From NCBI GenBank assembly GCA_027886185.1, contig WOAB01000040.1:12028001-12092000 (forward strand): 64,000 bases of DNA, in the 5' to 3' direction. This stretch comes from Rheum nobile. Lineage: Eukaryota > Streptophyta > Magnoliopsida > Caryophyllales > Polygonaceae. Both the position numbers and the translations under genes were made by a program. The notes below the pieces were generated by a model. The model searched no databases and was not told the DNA's origin. It saw nothing but the letters and a program-made list of their open reading frames with translations. This document shows, in pieces, positions 21,985 through 34,640 of the stretch; position 1 is the first letter of the stretch, and every line of letters starts with the position of its first letter.

Positions 21985-23294
21985 TGATAACAGGTTTTTG
22001 TCGTTCTAAAAACTTCTATGCAAAATATCCAAACAAACCCTAAACCGTAGTCCTAGGTAAGTAAAGGTCGAATCCACAGGGAGACATATTCTATCTAATT
22101 ATGCAATTCGTATGTCAATCAAACGTAACCAAAGGGGGATTTTGTTTGTTTAATTAATCTAAGCATGCAAAAGTAAACAAAGTAAAATATGATGAAATCA
22201 GTGATGGGAAAAACACTTAGTCAAACAACATCCACTATTCGTATGACAAGTTGATCATAGATACTCATTCAAATCTCATGCAATGGAAATTCCAATTCCT
22301 TTTCAAATATAACTAATAGCACAACCAGATACTATTAGCACTAACTAATTAAACAACCCTGAAACTATCAAGATTCAGTTTAACAGCAGCCTTACGGATA
22401 TGAATATAGTTGGATACAATTCTAGCATAAAACAACCAGCTTTTATCCTAGAATGTAAATCAATTCTCTTCTGCATAAGACTAGCACAACCAGATACTAG
22501 TACAATGCAGTTGCTACTCTGAAATAGATATGCTCAACCAGTAACAATCTAGATCTAGCAATCAATCAATAACAATAAACCCTAGTTGCGTCCAAATAGA
22601 GATTATCAATATCAATCATAAACAACTTAAGCAAGAGAAAGATAAAAACCATGCAATAGATTAAGAACAAGAATCTCACAACTTAATCCAAACGAAAGAT
22701 TCAGTGTCTGACTAAGCCAGGGAGGCTTAGTTCTTCATAGCAAAGACGTAAAGAGAAATTAGGGTTCAAAGAAAAAGATGATAGATGATATGCCTCTCTT
22801 TTCCCTTAAATACTAAAGGAAATAAAATCTAAAATTAACCTAAAAGGAAATAATAAAACGTAATAAAAATAATCCAAATAAAAAAATATGGAAAACACGT
22901 TCGGCGGACTTCTGACAGCGGCGGCGGTCGCCGTAATGTTCACGGCGGACGTCGTCGCTGTACTTCGGTTCAGTTCCTGCGGCACTTTCGTAGAAACGCC
23001 ATAACTTTTGATTCCCAACTCGGATTGCGCTCATATTTTGAGAACTTGCAGTAGACTTCAAGATCTAACTCCTCGAATTGGAATCACTCCATTTGGACAT
23101 CGGAGTAGAGAGAACGAACCAATTGAATTCAGCCTATGGTTCTTCTACTCTTCATTGCACTCCTCTTCCTCGTCTTCTCATGTGGTTTCTTCCTCAGTGT
23201 CTCATATGATATCCAAAACCGCTCAAACACCTCCAAATACACCAACTTCGCCCCCAAACGCTCTTACTTAAGCCCTACAAAGTAGTGCTTATCA
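21985..23294 (-). repeat. 5' LTR of the Athila-like element
   Basis: Direct copy of the LTR at 17088-18398, with the same ends (TGATAACAGG ... GTGCTTATCA on +). Carries GC-rich modules at ~22916-22960, matching those at ~18015-18060 in the other LTR. Confidence 0.88.
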
Positions 23295-23425
23295 AGTCAC
23301 CACTAGTTGATGACAGTTTCCGTCAGCAAGTCACCAGCTGACGACGGTTTCCGCACCACCACTAGTTGATGACGACGGATGACATCCGTCGTCACCACTA
23401 GTTGATGAAGGTTTCCGTTAGCATC
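23295..23425. repeat. Continuation of the hairpin repeat array
   Basis: CACCACTAGTTGATGACGG-type units identical in kind to those at 16690-17087. They show that the Athila-like element lies inside this array. Confidence 0.7.
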
Positions 23426-23689
23426 ACTAAATCTTATTCACATTTTGCTATTTATTGGTTCCACCTTTGAAACATGTAGTTGAACAAGCCAAACAGTTCA
23501 AGTATACAATCTTGCAAAAGGAACAAATTCAAAAGAGGAAATCCAAAAGCTGATGAATAATGATAGACAATAATTATATTAGTAGAACTGGGATCTTTAT
23601 TGAAACCTAGGTTGTGTTTCGCTTGTCCAAATGGCCATTTCATGTTCATATTTGAACGTTGGTTTGTGCTTGTTTGGGGGTGATTGCAG

Positions 23690-24062
23690 ATTCATGGTTT
23701 GAAGTTGGGTTTGTTCTCACCTGGGTCAACAGTGCATATGTGTTGGGATACTCTGGCACAATCATGGTTCCTCTTGGATGGTTCGGCGGTGTGATGGGAT
23801 TTATAGCGGCCACCGCTATCTCCCTCTACGCCAACTACCTTGTGGCAAAGCTCCATGAATACGGGGCAAGATGTATGATGCACTCTTCAGAAACTCAAAC
23901 CAGTTCTTATAAGAAAAACTTTTGATTTTTCTTCTTCTTTGCAGAACTGGAGCTTTCTGTTCTGCAGGTATGAAATCTTATTCTTTAACCTGGGCAGTGC
24001 AATATGTAAATCTCTTAATGATCAACACCGGATTCATAATTTTGGCCGATTCTGCTCTCAAG
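23690..24062 (+). pseudogene. Proline transporter (ProT, AAAP family) fragment
   Basis: Two exon-like pieces. 23690 to ~23880 encodes the first membrane segments of a ProT ([46 protein letters not shown]). 23968-24062 encodes [18 protein letters not shown] and ends at a good donor (AAG/GTAATT). A residue is missing after VLT, the end of the first piece no longer matches (ARCMMHSSE), and nothing downstream continues the protein: a LINE starts ~35 bases into the next intron. Plant ProT proteins import proline, glycine betaine and GABA. This copy cannot. It may be a dead host gene or a fragment captured by the surrounding repeat element. Confidence 0.8.
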
Positions 24063-24097
24063 GTAATTTTCTATATTTTCAATTGGTTTTCTTGTCA

Positions 24098-26850
24098 CAA
24101 AAACACTAGCACCAGATGGAATGACAACATAATTTTACCAAAAATATTGGGACATAGTGGGTCCCTCGGTTACTCAAGTAGTGAAAAGTTTTTTTCTTTC
24201 GGGAAAACTACTCAAACAAGTCAACCATACCTTCATTTCTCTGATCCCAAAATTTGATAACCCTAACTCAACAAACCATTATAGACCTATAAGTCTTTGC
24301 TCTACTATTTACAAAGTTATCTCAAAAATTATGACCACAAGATTAAAACAAACCATGGCAAAACTGATTCACCCATTACAAGGTGCTTTTATTGCAAATA
24401 GAACTATACAAGACAATATTCTAATTGCACATGAAATTTTCCATTCCTTCAAAGCAAAACAAGGAAAGGAAGGCTTTATAGCCATTAAACTCGATATGGA
24501 AAAAACCTATGATAGAATTGAATGAAAATTCATTCTTAAAACTATGGAAAAGTTTGGCTTTCACCAAAAGTTCATCAACTGGATCAAAAAGTGTATAACA
24601 ACGGTCTCTTTCTCGGTCCTTGTTAATAATGGACCGACGGAGATCTTTACACCAACTAGAGGACTAAGACAGGGGGACCCCCTATCTCCGTTCCTATTTA
24701 TCTTAGGATCGAAAATCCAAGCCCGGAAACTACAAAAAGCAACTACTAGACCACGAAAACCTATTGGTTTCCAAATTTGTAGACAAGGAACACGAATCCC
24801 TTTTTTGGCATTTGCGGATGACATCATGATCTTTTCAAAAGCAAATCCAGAAAATTATAAGGAAATTAAATTGTGGATGATTACTGCAAAATATCTGGAC
24901 AAAAACTCAATTTTAATAAATCAGCCTTTCAGGCAACAAAGAGAGTCACTAACATGAAAAATCTGTTAATCCAGGGAATCCTTACTATCACAAACATGAC
25001 TTCACTTGAAAAATATTTGGGATGCCCTATCATTAATGGTAGAGTTAAGTCCAATACATTTGCTGACCTATTAACAAGTATACAAAAACAGTTGACAAAA
25101 TGGAAAGCTAACTCTCTATCCCAGGCAGGAAGAACAACTTTAATTAAGACCAACCTTGCTTCCAGACCAAACTACCTTATGCAAAGCTTTATGCTCCCGA
25201 CAAACACTCATAATGAACTTGACAAAATAAACAGAAATTTCTTTTGGAACAAAGATCCAGCATATAAACCCCTCATAGGATGGGAAAAAGTATGCAAACC
25301 TACACAACAAGGAGGCCTAGGGCTACGGAAATCAAAAGACATGAATAAAGCTTTACAAATTAAATTACTTTGGAAAATCCTAGCAGAACCTAATAATTGC
25401 TGGGTTAAAATCATAAATGAGAAATACCTCAAAACACAAAACCTTTTACATTATGAAAAAAAAGGCATTTGCTCTTGGCAGTGGTCCAAAATGATTGAAA
25501 TTTTGGATGAATTCAAAAAGGGACTTATCTGGCAAGTGGGAAATGGGAAAACAATTAAATTCTGGACTGATAACTGGTTATCAAAAAGTCCCTTAAATAG
25601 CATAACCAACACACATCAAACCCAGAACATTGACACATTGGTTGCAGATTTCATTCTGCCAGACAAGACCTGGAACACAGATAAGATTAGACAACATGTA
25701 CCAAGTGATATAGCAAGACAAATCACTTCCATATCAATCCCAGTGAATAATATTGAGGATAGGATGTACTGGGAAGCCAGTCAAAATGGGTAGTTTTCTA
25801 CAAAATCCGCCATGAACATGATAAACGAAAATAAAAGATACACAACACATGATCCTTCGTGGATATGGAAACTGGACACCTACCCTAAGGTCAAAAACTT
25901 TCTTTGGAAAATCATGAAAAATGGACTCCCATCTAAAACAAGACTAGCTGAAAAAGGAGTGTTAATTCCTCAGGGTTGTATCCGCTGTGGGGCTCACTTT
26001 GAAGACACCAATCATATACTATTTCTCTGTAACCACACTATGAAAACCATTGAAAAAGTTAATCTCCTTACTTGTGGGATTATCAAATCGCTAAACATTG
26101 GAAATAAAAAAACTTATGAACTAATTGAGGAAATCAGACAAAAAACATACAATTCTCAATTTTTAGAACTGATTATTTCCTGGTGGGGAATTCGATTCTT
26201 TCGAAACCAACAAAGTTTTGTAAGGACAAACAATGACAGAGATCTTATTAAAGATGTACCTATTTACATCAAAAACCAAATTCATAATTGGAAACAAACA
26301 AAGAAATGGAATCCATATTGCTTGAGTACAGAGCAAAATAAAAATAGTACTAGAACAAACAGAGGACGTCCAAAGAAGAAGTGGAAAATACCACCAGACA
26401 CCTTTATAAAAATAAACACAGATGGATCCACTAAGACTAATGGAGAGTCTAGTTATGAATATATCATTCGAAATAACAAAGGAGAACCCTTATCCATCTT
26501 TGGTGAAAAGTACGGATTATCAACCCCACTAAAAACAGAAATCATTGCTTTCAGGGATGCTTTGTTTAAATCCTATGAACTAGGCTTTAACAAAATCCAA
26601 ATTGAAAGCGATAACCTCACATTTGTTAACGTTCTGAACAAAATCTGACACTGTCCATGGGATATTGAAATCTTAATTTCTGATATCCTTTGTTTATTAC
26701 AACTGTTCTCTTCAGTGTAGATTTGTCACGTCTTCCGGGAAACTAACGTTGTTGCAGACTACATCGCGAAGATGGCGCATCTAAGGCCCTTGGAAGATTT
26801 TAGAGATAATTTAAAACTTATAATTCTCATCCGCAAGGATGTTATAGATT
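24098..26850 (+). pseudogene. LINE ORF2 remnant: RT, zf-RVT, RNase H
   Basis: Homologous block by block to the ORF2 at 29759-33892. RT blocks RPISLCSTIYKVISK, GLRQGDPLSPFLF and FADDIMIF (catalytic Asp pair intact) are followed by a zf-RVT region (WIWKLDTYPKVKNFLWK, C..C..H..C) and an RNase H domain (INTDGSTKTN, ESDNLTF). Stops at 24523, 25791 and 26646 fall where a Trp codon is expected (TGG to TGA or TAG). There is also a stop at ~24132 and one frameshift near 24870. It sits in the intron after the last ProT exon. Confidence 0.85.
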
Positions 26851-26912
26851 GAGAAATTGTTCTTTTGTAATTTCCAATCTAATTTTTACCTTATCAAAAA
26901 AAAAAATTGTTA
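24098..26912 (+). mobile_element. 5'-truncated L1-type LINE
   Basis: Begins abruptly inside the reverse transcriptase, runs to the end of ORF2 and ends in a short poly(A) at ~26897. 5' truncation is typical of LINE insertion. No clean TSD was found. Confidence 0.85.
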
Positions 26913-26941
26913 ACTTCTCTTGTATACAAGTCAGGTTAAAA

Positions 26942-26954
26942 GTGGAATTACATG
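26942..26954 (+). repeat. Target-site duplication, left copy
   Basis: GTGGAATTACATG; an identical copy follows the poly(A) of the next LINE at 33946-33958. Confidence 0.9.
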
Positions 26955-27056
26955 TGAAGAAACAACATATTGTAATTTAAAGTGCCTAAAAATACAAAAA
27001 CTAAGCATACAACGCAGTTCATACAACAATGAAAATATACTACCTCTCAAACACTA

Positions 27057-29762
27057 ATGGAAAACCCTAAACACTCTCTTCCCCTCGTCTCTTCTCCCCG
27101 GCGCCGTCACAAACCAAACCAAAAAATCAACCCAAATCTGGCTCACTCTTCATCCCGAAGGTGGATACAAGCCAAATGGAAACAAGTTGTAAAGCCTTAT
27201 GGCTTCTTCTTCAACCCCATCTCATCCTTGAGACCCAAAAAGAGAGATTGGCTCAAGATCCTTCCAAAAATGAAGCTGAGACCCTCCTTGGTCTCAACCC
27301 GCGAACCCCACCCGTCCCTGGCGGCGACGGTGAATGGCCCATCTCCTTCCATGGTTGCGTGGAGGAGGTCGAGCTCTCAGCAAGATCGAACTCCTATGGT
27401 GTCTAATCACCCTGATCTGCTCCAGATCTGCTCAAAACTCAACCATCGGACTGAATGTTCGTCACAGCAATTGGAATCAACAAAGCAAAGCGACCCGTCT
27501 CACCGACCTCCCCGGCGTGCTATCCCGGAGAAGATGCATAATCTGAGACAACCTACTCGGAGGAGCTCCCCCTGTCTTCCTTGGTGGAGCATATGGCTAT
27601 TTTGGTGGTGGATTATTCCCTGGTGCAGGCGGCTTACAGTGAGGAGCCTCCCCGAAGAGATGGTGGTGTGCTGGCGAGTACCTCGTCTCTGCAGCTATAT
27701 TCACTATTCCCCTATTGGGTCCTCAATAACAGCCACTAAAATCAGGTGTCATCCTTCCTCTGTTACCCTCTCAAATAATCACTACTTACCTCAGTCAATG
27801 TTTTCTTTTCACCACAAATTGCCGACCCAATTGTTGCACAACAGGTTAATAACCTTTCGATCTGGGCTGGAGACAATTAAAAACTGCATCTGCTGCACTG
27901 ACTACCCCTCTAATAGGATCCTCATCCTTCGATCTGTGCTGGTGAACGAAACTCCCAACTCTGGATTTCATTTATACCCCAGGTTCAATATTACTGCTTA
28001 TAACAACCCCAAGTTTATCCATAGAGAATTTATTTATGATTGCCTGATTCTGAGGTTTACTATGATAGAGAGCCTGTTATTTGGAGACTTGCCTAAGTAC
28101 TTATCCTTACTTTACTACCCTTCCACTGATCCTATAACCACTAACACAGATTATAAGGCTACACAAGCCTACTGCGTCCGCACCAACATCAGAAAAAACT
28201 ACCACTTTATGGCCTCACAGGTCTTATCTAGTTATAACCAGAAAAACCTTATCAATACCCTCGAGCTCATTCCATTCTTTGGAATGTACACTCACTTGAA
28301 AGAGTATTTGAAATATCAAACTAGTACTCAACCTGTTTTGGATATTGGAACCATAAGGGTTGAACCTCTGCTGGCTTCATACTATGACAAACACTATAAC
28401 AACTCAATCTTGAACCACTACTTAACTTTGAAAGGCTACCCCTATTTGCTAGTGTACACTAAAGATTGTAACTGGGTCTTTTCTACTGAGGCCTTGCGGT
28501 TGATTAACCCAAATCACTGGGGCTTCTCTCGCTGGAGTGACCTATTGACCTTGTTCCTTTTTATGAAAAATGTGTTACAACATTACACCTTATGGTGTGT
28601 CCTCACAAGCAAACTATCAACAAGATCAGTGATATCTCTCGTCCTCTATCTTTTCTGGTCTAACAACACCCTTTGTTGTTTAGGTTACTCTCTAACTATA
28701 AAAGTCCTACTTCTCCGGCTTGTCATTCTTAACAAGAGACTCAATACTTCCATATACTATCACCAAACAATGTCTCTGCATGTTGGAGATTTTGACTCTA
28801 AGGCTTCACAAGCCTGTCCTAAACAAATTATCATTGAGGTTATCCCTCACTACAAGGTTCTAACAACTTTAGATTGGGCTTATAAACCCAAACAAAACAT
28901 TCACAAACATGACCTATCTGCTGCTCAGTGCAGATTTATATCCTTGATTTATATCTATAAATGTTGGCGTTTTGTCCTGCCTGTCAAGACTTGTGCTTTG
29001 TCATGTCTATAACTGATCAAATTTCTTACAAAAATAAGAATGACTAATTGTGCTCCACTTGTAGTTAAGAGAAATCTAATTTCTCTAACCCTACACTATC
29101 ATAATTTGATATCGAACATTGCTAATCACAGTGGTAATACTAAACCTATTAACTACCTTGTTTTGCAGGACTGTGTGGATCCTGATCAGACAAAAATGGA
29201 GCAATACCAAAATAATGTGTCAAGGATATCTGCCCTTACACAAACAACAAGATGCTTAACCACATGCAAACAAATACAATGTACCAACGAGGATTGTATG
29301 AACTATGGACACCCCTTAACAGGGAAGCAACAATCGGAACGAAGCTTTTTTACACCTCCTGTAGGGAATACATTCTATGTATTATCCATACAAAACTCTT
29401 ACTTTCAACTTGAAATGTATTATAATTGGCACTCAAAGGCAGATCCATCAAATGATTATCAATCCAAATCTACGAATACCTTCACTACTAGACAGGGTAA
29501 ATGGAAGTCTAACAAACTTGAGTGGTCCAATGGTTGTTTTTGCCCCATGATACCCATAACCACAAAAGCAAAATCAGACTCAAATAATTACGTTAACCAA
29601 AGAGTAAACAAGAGTGGGAGAATGAAGCAGAGAACCCTCACAAAACTCAACCCCAAAATGGATAAAGCCTTATATCTAAACACACAATCAAACCCATATA
29701 TACAAAACCAACGTCTAGCAAGAACAAGAATACTTGCTAAAACAATCCCAAGGTTTTTATGA
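27057..29762 (+). pseudogene. LINE ORF1, unrecognised protein, one internal stop
   Basis: A single frame of 902 codons, open except for one TAA at 29010-29012; phase is the same before and after. It ends with TGA overlapping the ORF2 ATG (ATGA at 29759-29762), a layout suited to termination-reinitiation. The N-terminal third is basic and Pro/Ser-rich; the middle is rich in aromatic, Asn and Leu residues; the C-terminal ~240 residues are polar. I do not recognise DUF4283, an RRM or a CCHC knuckle, which are the usual domains of plant L1 ORF1. By position it should be the RNA-binding partner of ORF2, but that is inference. Confidence 0.6.
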
Positions 29763-32700
29763 AGATAAGCCTCTGGAACTGTCGTGGTATCGGTCGAAAA
29801 AACCTTTGGACCGATATTGATACCCTCTGCAAAATCGAAAAAATACAAATTATGGCCCTTGTCGAAACAAGAACTAACCAAGAACCCGAGAAAGGAAATT
29901 GGCTTAATGCCGGCTTTGATACTCTCTGTTTCTCACCCGCGATTGGGTTCTCAGGTGGTATCTGCGTCATGTGGAAATCCTACCAATTTCAAAACGAAAT
30001 TTGTGAACTGGCACACATTGACAAGAGATTCATAGCTGTAAAATACAAAATCATTGATAAAAATTATTATATGATGCTCATATTCACATATGCACCACCA
30101 AAGGAAAATGAAAAAAATGACTTCTGGAACCTCCTCACAAACTTTATCCACCAAACACATATGCCTTGTATCATCATAGGTGATCTTAATGAAATTGAAT
30201 TACCCTCGGAAAAACAGGGTGGTTGTGATAACCCTCCCTCTAGATTCCAGAGGCTTTACAACTTTAGAAATAACTGCGACCTGCTGAACATCCCAACACA
30301 AGGAGGAGAGTTCACCTGGCGAAAGAATAAAACAGAAATAAACAACATATATGAAAAGCTAGATCGGGTCCTCATCCAAGATCAAATCCTTCAATGGTTT
30401 CCAGGCATCTTCACTAAAAATCATGCGTTTACAACATCTGACCACTGTCCCATATCGGTGGAGCTAGAAAATCCCAACCCGATCAAGGCACAACCATTTA
30501 AATTTGAAAGAATGTGGACATCAAGAAAAGACTTTGAAAATCTGGTTAAACAAGCTTGGAGAACTAAAACCCAAGGATCACATATGTACAACCTTGTCAA
30601 AAAAACCCTTGCCCTTAAAATAAGTGTCAAGAAGTGGAACAAAACCACATTTGGCAACATTTTCAACCAAATCAAAGAAACAGAGGCAGAACTCACTAAG
30701 ATTCAAAAAGATATAGTACTCAACCCAAATCAAATCCTAATCAACAAACAAAACAGACTCATTAACAAAAAAGACTGCCTTTTATCATTCCACAAAAAAT
30801 ACTGGAGCCAGAGAGCGAAGATTAAACACATCAAATCAATCGACTCTAACACAAATTACTTCCATCGCATTGCAAATGGGAAGAGAAGCCGAAAAATCAT
30901 CCGGGAAATTAAAACCCAAGAAGGTACAATCATTATTGGACTTGAAAACATTCGAAATGAAATTAGATCAGACTTTGAAAAAAGATTCAGACAAGGTACA
31001 ATAAACAATAACAATCTACAAAATATGCTGGGCACCATAACAAATGAGATTACAGACCAGAAAAACTCCAACTTAACTAAAAATGTTACCAATGAAGAAG
31101 TGAAACGGGCTATCTTCAACATTGGCAGCGACAAATCACCAGGTCCGGACGGAATGTCCACACTTTTTTACCAAAAATATTGGCACATTGTGGGCCCACT
31201 GGTAACAAAAGCGGTCAAAAACTTCTTTCACTCTGGCAAACTCCTCAAACAGATCAATCACACCTTTATTACCCTAATACCTAAATGTGATAACCCAAAC
31301 TTGACTAACCACTATCGACCAATAAGTCTATGCTCAACAATATATAAGGTCATATCTAAGATCCTAACGGACAGATTAAAACCAATTCTAAACAAACTCA
31401 TCCACCCATTACAAGGTGTGTTCGTAGCTGACCGCGCCATCCAAGATAATATCCTAATAGCACACGAAATATTCCATTCCTTTCGAGCCAAAAAGGGCAA
31501 AGAAGGATGGATTGCAATCAAATTGGACATGGAAAAAGCATATGACAAAATAGAATGGGTCTTCATCCTTGAAGTCCTCAAAAAATTCGGATTCTCCCCA
31601 AAATTCATTGATTGGATCAAATAATGCATCGAAACGGTCTCCTTCTCAGTCCTGGTCAATAACGGACCAACATATATCTTTTATCCCAAAAGAGGGCTTC
31701 GACAAGGAGATCCCCTATCGCCTTTCCTCTTCATCCTGGGAGCCGAAGTACTTGCTAGGAAAATTCAGCATGAAGCGAATATCAATACCAATCAATTAGG
31801 GTTTAAGATAACCCGAATGGGAACAAACATTCCCTTCTTAGCATTCACAGACGACATCCTCATTTTCACAAAAGCAAGCCAAATAGCATGCCAGAATGTC
31901 AAAAATATTATCGAAGAGTACTGCTCCATATCAGGGCAATGTGTCAACTACCACAAATTTGCCTTTCAAACAACACCCAACACATCAAATAACACAAAAA
32001 ATCTAATACAATCCATACTCAACATCCCTAGCTCGGGATCCCTAGAAAAATACCTAGGATGCCCTATAATCAATGGAAGGGTTACTCAAGAAACATTTCA
32101 GGACACTGTGTTGGCTACCACCACACAACTCTCAAAATGGAAAGCCAACTCCCTTTCCCTTGAAGGACGTGTAACCCTCATTAAAGCAAACCTGGCAGCC
32201 AAACCAAACTATATTATGCAATGCTTTATGTTACCAACGTCGATACATAACACACTAGATAAAGTCAATAGAAGATTCTTATGGAATAAAGAATAATCTT
32301 ATAAACCCTTAATCGGCTGGGATAAAATATGTAGAAATAAGAATAATGGAGGAATAAATATCAGGAAAACAGAAGATATGAACAAAGCACTCCAAATGAA
32401 ACTTATTTGGAAAATCTTTGCAGAACCAAACAATACTTGGGTCAAAATCATCAATGAAAAATACCTAAAGAATGTTAATATTCTCAACTACACAAGAAAA
32501 ACCAACCACTCTTGGCAATGGGGAAAACTGCTCAAACTCCGCAACGAATTCAAATCGGGCCTGCAATGGCTTATTGGTGATGGACAATCTATCAAATTCT
32601 GGGAGGACCCTTGGACTCCGAACCTTAAACTCACAAACTACTCCCGACCACAAACCACTATCAACACAGAAACCAAAGTCAGCAATTTTATCAAAAATAA

Positions 32701-33892
32701 AAAATGGAACAAAACTGAACTTTCAAGAGTTCTAAAAGATGAGGATGTGGAGATTATTACCAACATCCAGTTACCCCAAAATAATATTCCTGACCGACTC
32801 TATTGGGCTCCAAATAGAAACGGTTGGTTTTCCACCAAGACCGCCTTTGAACTCATAACCAAACAGACTAACCCAAATAATAACAAATTTTCGTGGCTGT
32901 GGAAACTAGATACCTACCCCAAAGTCAAAAACTTCCTATGGAAAATATGCCATGACGGCCTACCCACTAAAGCTCGACTAGCCCAAAAACATGTGGCGGT
33001 GCCACTTGCATGTGACTTCTGTAATAATCCGCATGAAGACCTAAACCACTTCCTTTTTGAATGCCCGAACACTCTTCAACAAATAAAAGACCAAAGTACT
33101 TACATTGAAAACCATATTAGAAGACTAAATACCAACAGAAAAAAACCAATTGACATTATATGTGAACTACAATCGGTACTAACTAACAAAGAATGGGTCT
33201 GTCTTGCAACGACCTGGTGGGGTACCTGGATCCATAGGAACCAAAAAATCTTCCAAACATCAGGACCAAATAACATCAAAGATCTATCTCTATACATAAA
33301 AACATTAATACTCAACTGGAACAAAACAAAACAACTTGAAACAGACAACTTGCCACACCAAAGACCTAACCCGTCTCATCGACGTAAAACCAAAAAAATT
33401 AGGTGGGATAAACCAAGACCTGGTTTTTGTAAAATAAACTTCGATGGTTCTAAAATACCAAATGGACCAATCGGGACAGGATATATCATCAGAAATGATC
33501 AGAGTGAAACTATATATATGTCTAATAAAAAATATGGATGCCACTCAGTACTCATGGCAGAAACCATTGCATTAAAAAACAGTATTAAAAAAGCTATCTC
33601 ACTCAACCTCAACAGGATTGAAATCAAATGAGACAATCTATGCCTGATTAACTCTGTTTTAGGCATTTGGACTTGCCCTTGGGAAATTGAAATGGTCATC
33701 GCTGATATTCTCATTGATCTCCGTTCTTTCCAGGAAGTCCTGATAAGGCATGTTTTTCGAGAAGTGAACAGATCTGCTGACCTCATTGCAAAATTCAGCT
33801 TCTCAACCTCGAGATCTGCCTTAAATTCCAACCAAGAACTCAGAGTTCTCATCCTCCAGGATGCTCTAGGCCGGACCTTGTATCGCAGCTAA
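29759..33892 (+). pseudogene. LINE ORF2: endonuclease, RT, zf-RVT, RNase H
   Basis: 1,378 codons in one frame with stops at 31622 (TAA), 32294 (TAA) and 33629 (TGA). The N-terminal AP-type endonuclease has its key motifs (WNCRG, LVETR, GDLNE, SDHCPI). The RT follows (SPGPDGM, RPISLCSTIYK, GLRQGDPLSPFLF, FTDDILIF; the usual FADD is FTDD). Then come the zf-RVT block (LDTYPKVKNFLWK, CDFCNNPHEDLNHFLFEC) and a C-terminal RNase H (INFDGSKIPNG, MAETIAL). This order defines the RNase H-bearing plant L1 clade. When intact it nicks DNA and primes reverse transcription on the nick. Confidence 0.93.
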
Positions 33893-33945
33893 GTCCCGTC
33901 TAATTCTTTTCTCATCAAAAAAAGAAAAAAAAAAGAAAAAAAAAA

Positions 33946-33958
33946 GTGGAATTACATG
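33946..33958 (+). repeat. Target-site duplication, right copy
   Basis: GTGGAATTACATG, identical to 26942-26954. Confidence 0.9.
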
Positions 33959-34640
33959 ATCAAAAAAAAAAGAGAAAATAAATGATGCACGTATCATGAC
34001 AGTAACCAAACATTACAACAAGAACAGAGCATGTCTGTCCAATGTCCATCAACAAATTACCTCGTGAGTGTGATAGGTCCTAAAGTCAATTGCCAATTAG
34101 ATTGGACTTATAAGTGGGAATACTTGGAAGAGACATTTCCCCCCCTTTAAGGAGTGCACAAGGCAAGTTCTCCTAGTTTGGAAATCCAATATTTGGTTAT
34201 GGTCTCCGTGTGCTTAATTTTGACACCATTTTTTTTTTTAACATATTATAATAACTTTTTTTTTAACAATAAAATTCTATTTTTAATAATAATTTTTTTA
34301 ATTATTAATTTAATTTTTTTTATTAAAGATTTATCCATTTTTTTTTAAAAATATTTTAAATATAATTTTTTAATTTAACTTATTAGCATATAGTCATGGA
34401 GACACTATAAAAACTTATGTTTAAAAATAAAAAAGTTCTAGATGATTCATGCAGCAGAGGGGACAAACTAAAGCATAGTATATAAGACTCCAGATTGGAT
34501 GACACACAAGCAAGAACATGGCGTGATTCTTACCTACAAAGAACCAAAAACTCTATCAATGATTTCCCATGTCTTACACCAGTCGTTTGTTGTATCATAT
34601 AGCACCCTATAAATATTGATTCAATATCTATGGGTCTCAA
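33959..34640. other. AT-rich intergenic stretch
   Basis: No gene, no further proline-transporter exon and no recognised repeat. 34230-34380 is long A/T homopolymer-rich sequence. Confidence 0.5.

Larger units (their letters stand above)
17088..23294 (-). mobile_element. Athila-like Ty3/gypsy element lacking pol (gag-protease only)
   Basis: Two ~1.31 kb LTRs in direct orientation (17088-18398 and 21985-23294) with TG...CA ends flank a 3.6 kb internal region. The primer-binding site matches the 3' end of plant tRNA-Asp, as in Athila elements. The coding strand is minus. The internal region keeps a gag/protease frame (21881-19989), but 18399-19988 holds no reverse transcriptase, RNase H or integrase, so the copy is non-autonomous. 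The LTRs look nearly identical by eye, suggesting a young insertion. I could not find a 5-bp TSD (TTCCG on the left, AGTCA on the right). Confidence 0.85.
26955..33945 (+). mobile_element. Full-length L1-type LINE (~7 kb)
   Basis: Bounded by a 13-bp TSD. ~100-base leader, ORF1 (27057-29762), ORF2 (29759-33892) overlapping by ATGA, and an A-rich tail (33918-33945). Damage is limited to four in-frame stops and no frameshift, so this is a relatively recent insertion. It landed just downstream of the truncated LINE. Confidence 0.92.

Noticed and set aside
17088..23294. Endogenous pararetrovirus
   Set aside because: Two LTRs, a tRNA-Asp PBS and Athila-type gag-protease identify an LTR retrotransposon; no movement or coat protein is seen.
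17083..23299. A 5-bp target duplication for the Athila-like element
   Set aside because: Flanks TTCCG and AGTCA do not match; the surrounding tandem repeats make near-matches meaningless.
24080..26920. Target duplication for the truncated LINE (TTTTCTTGT versus TTCTCTTGT)
   Set aside because: Imperfect and in T-rich sequence; not convincing.
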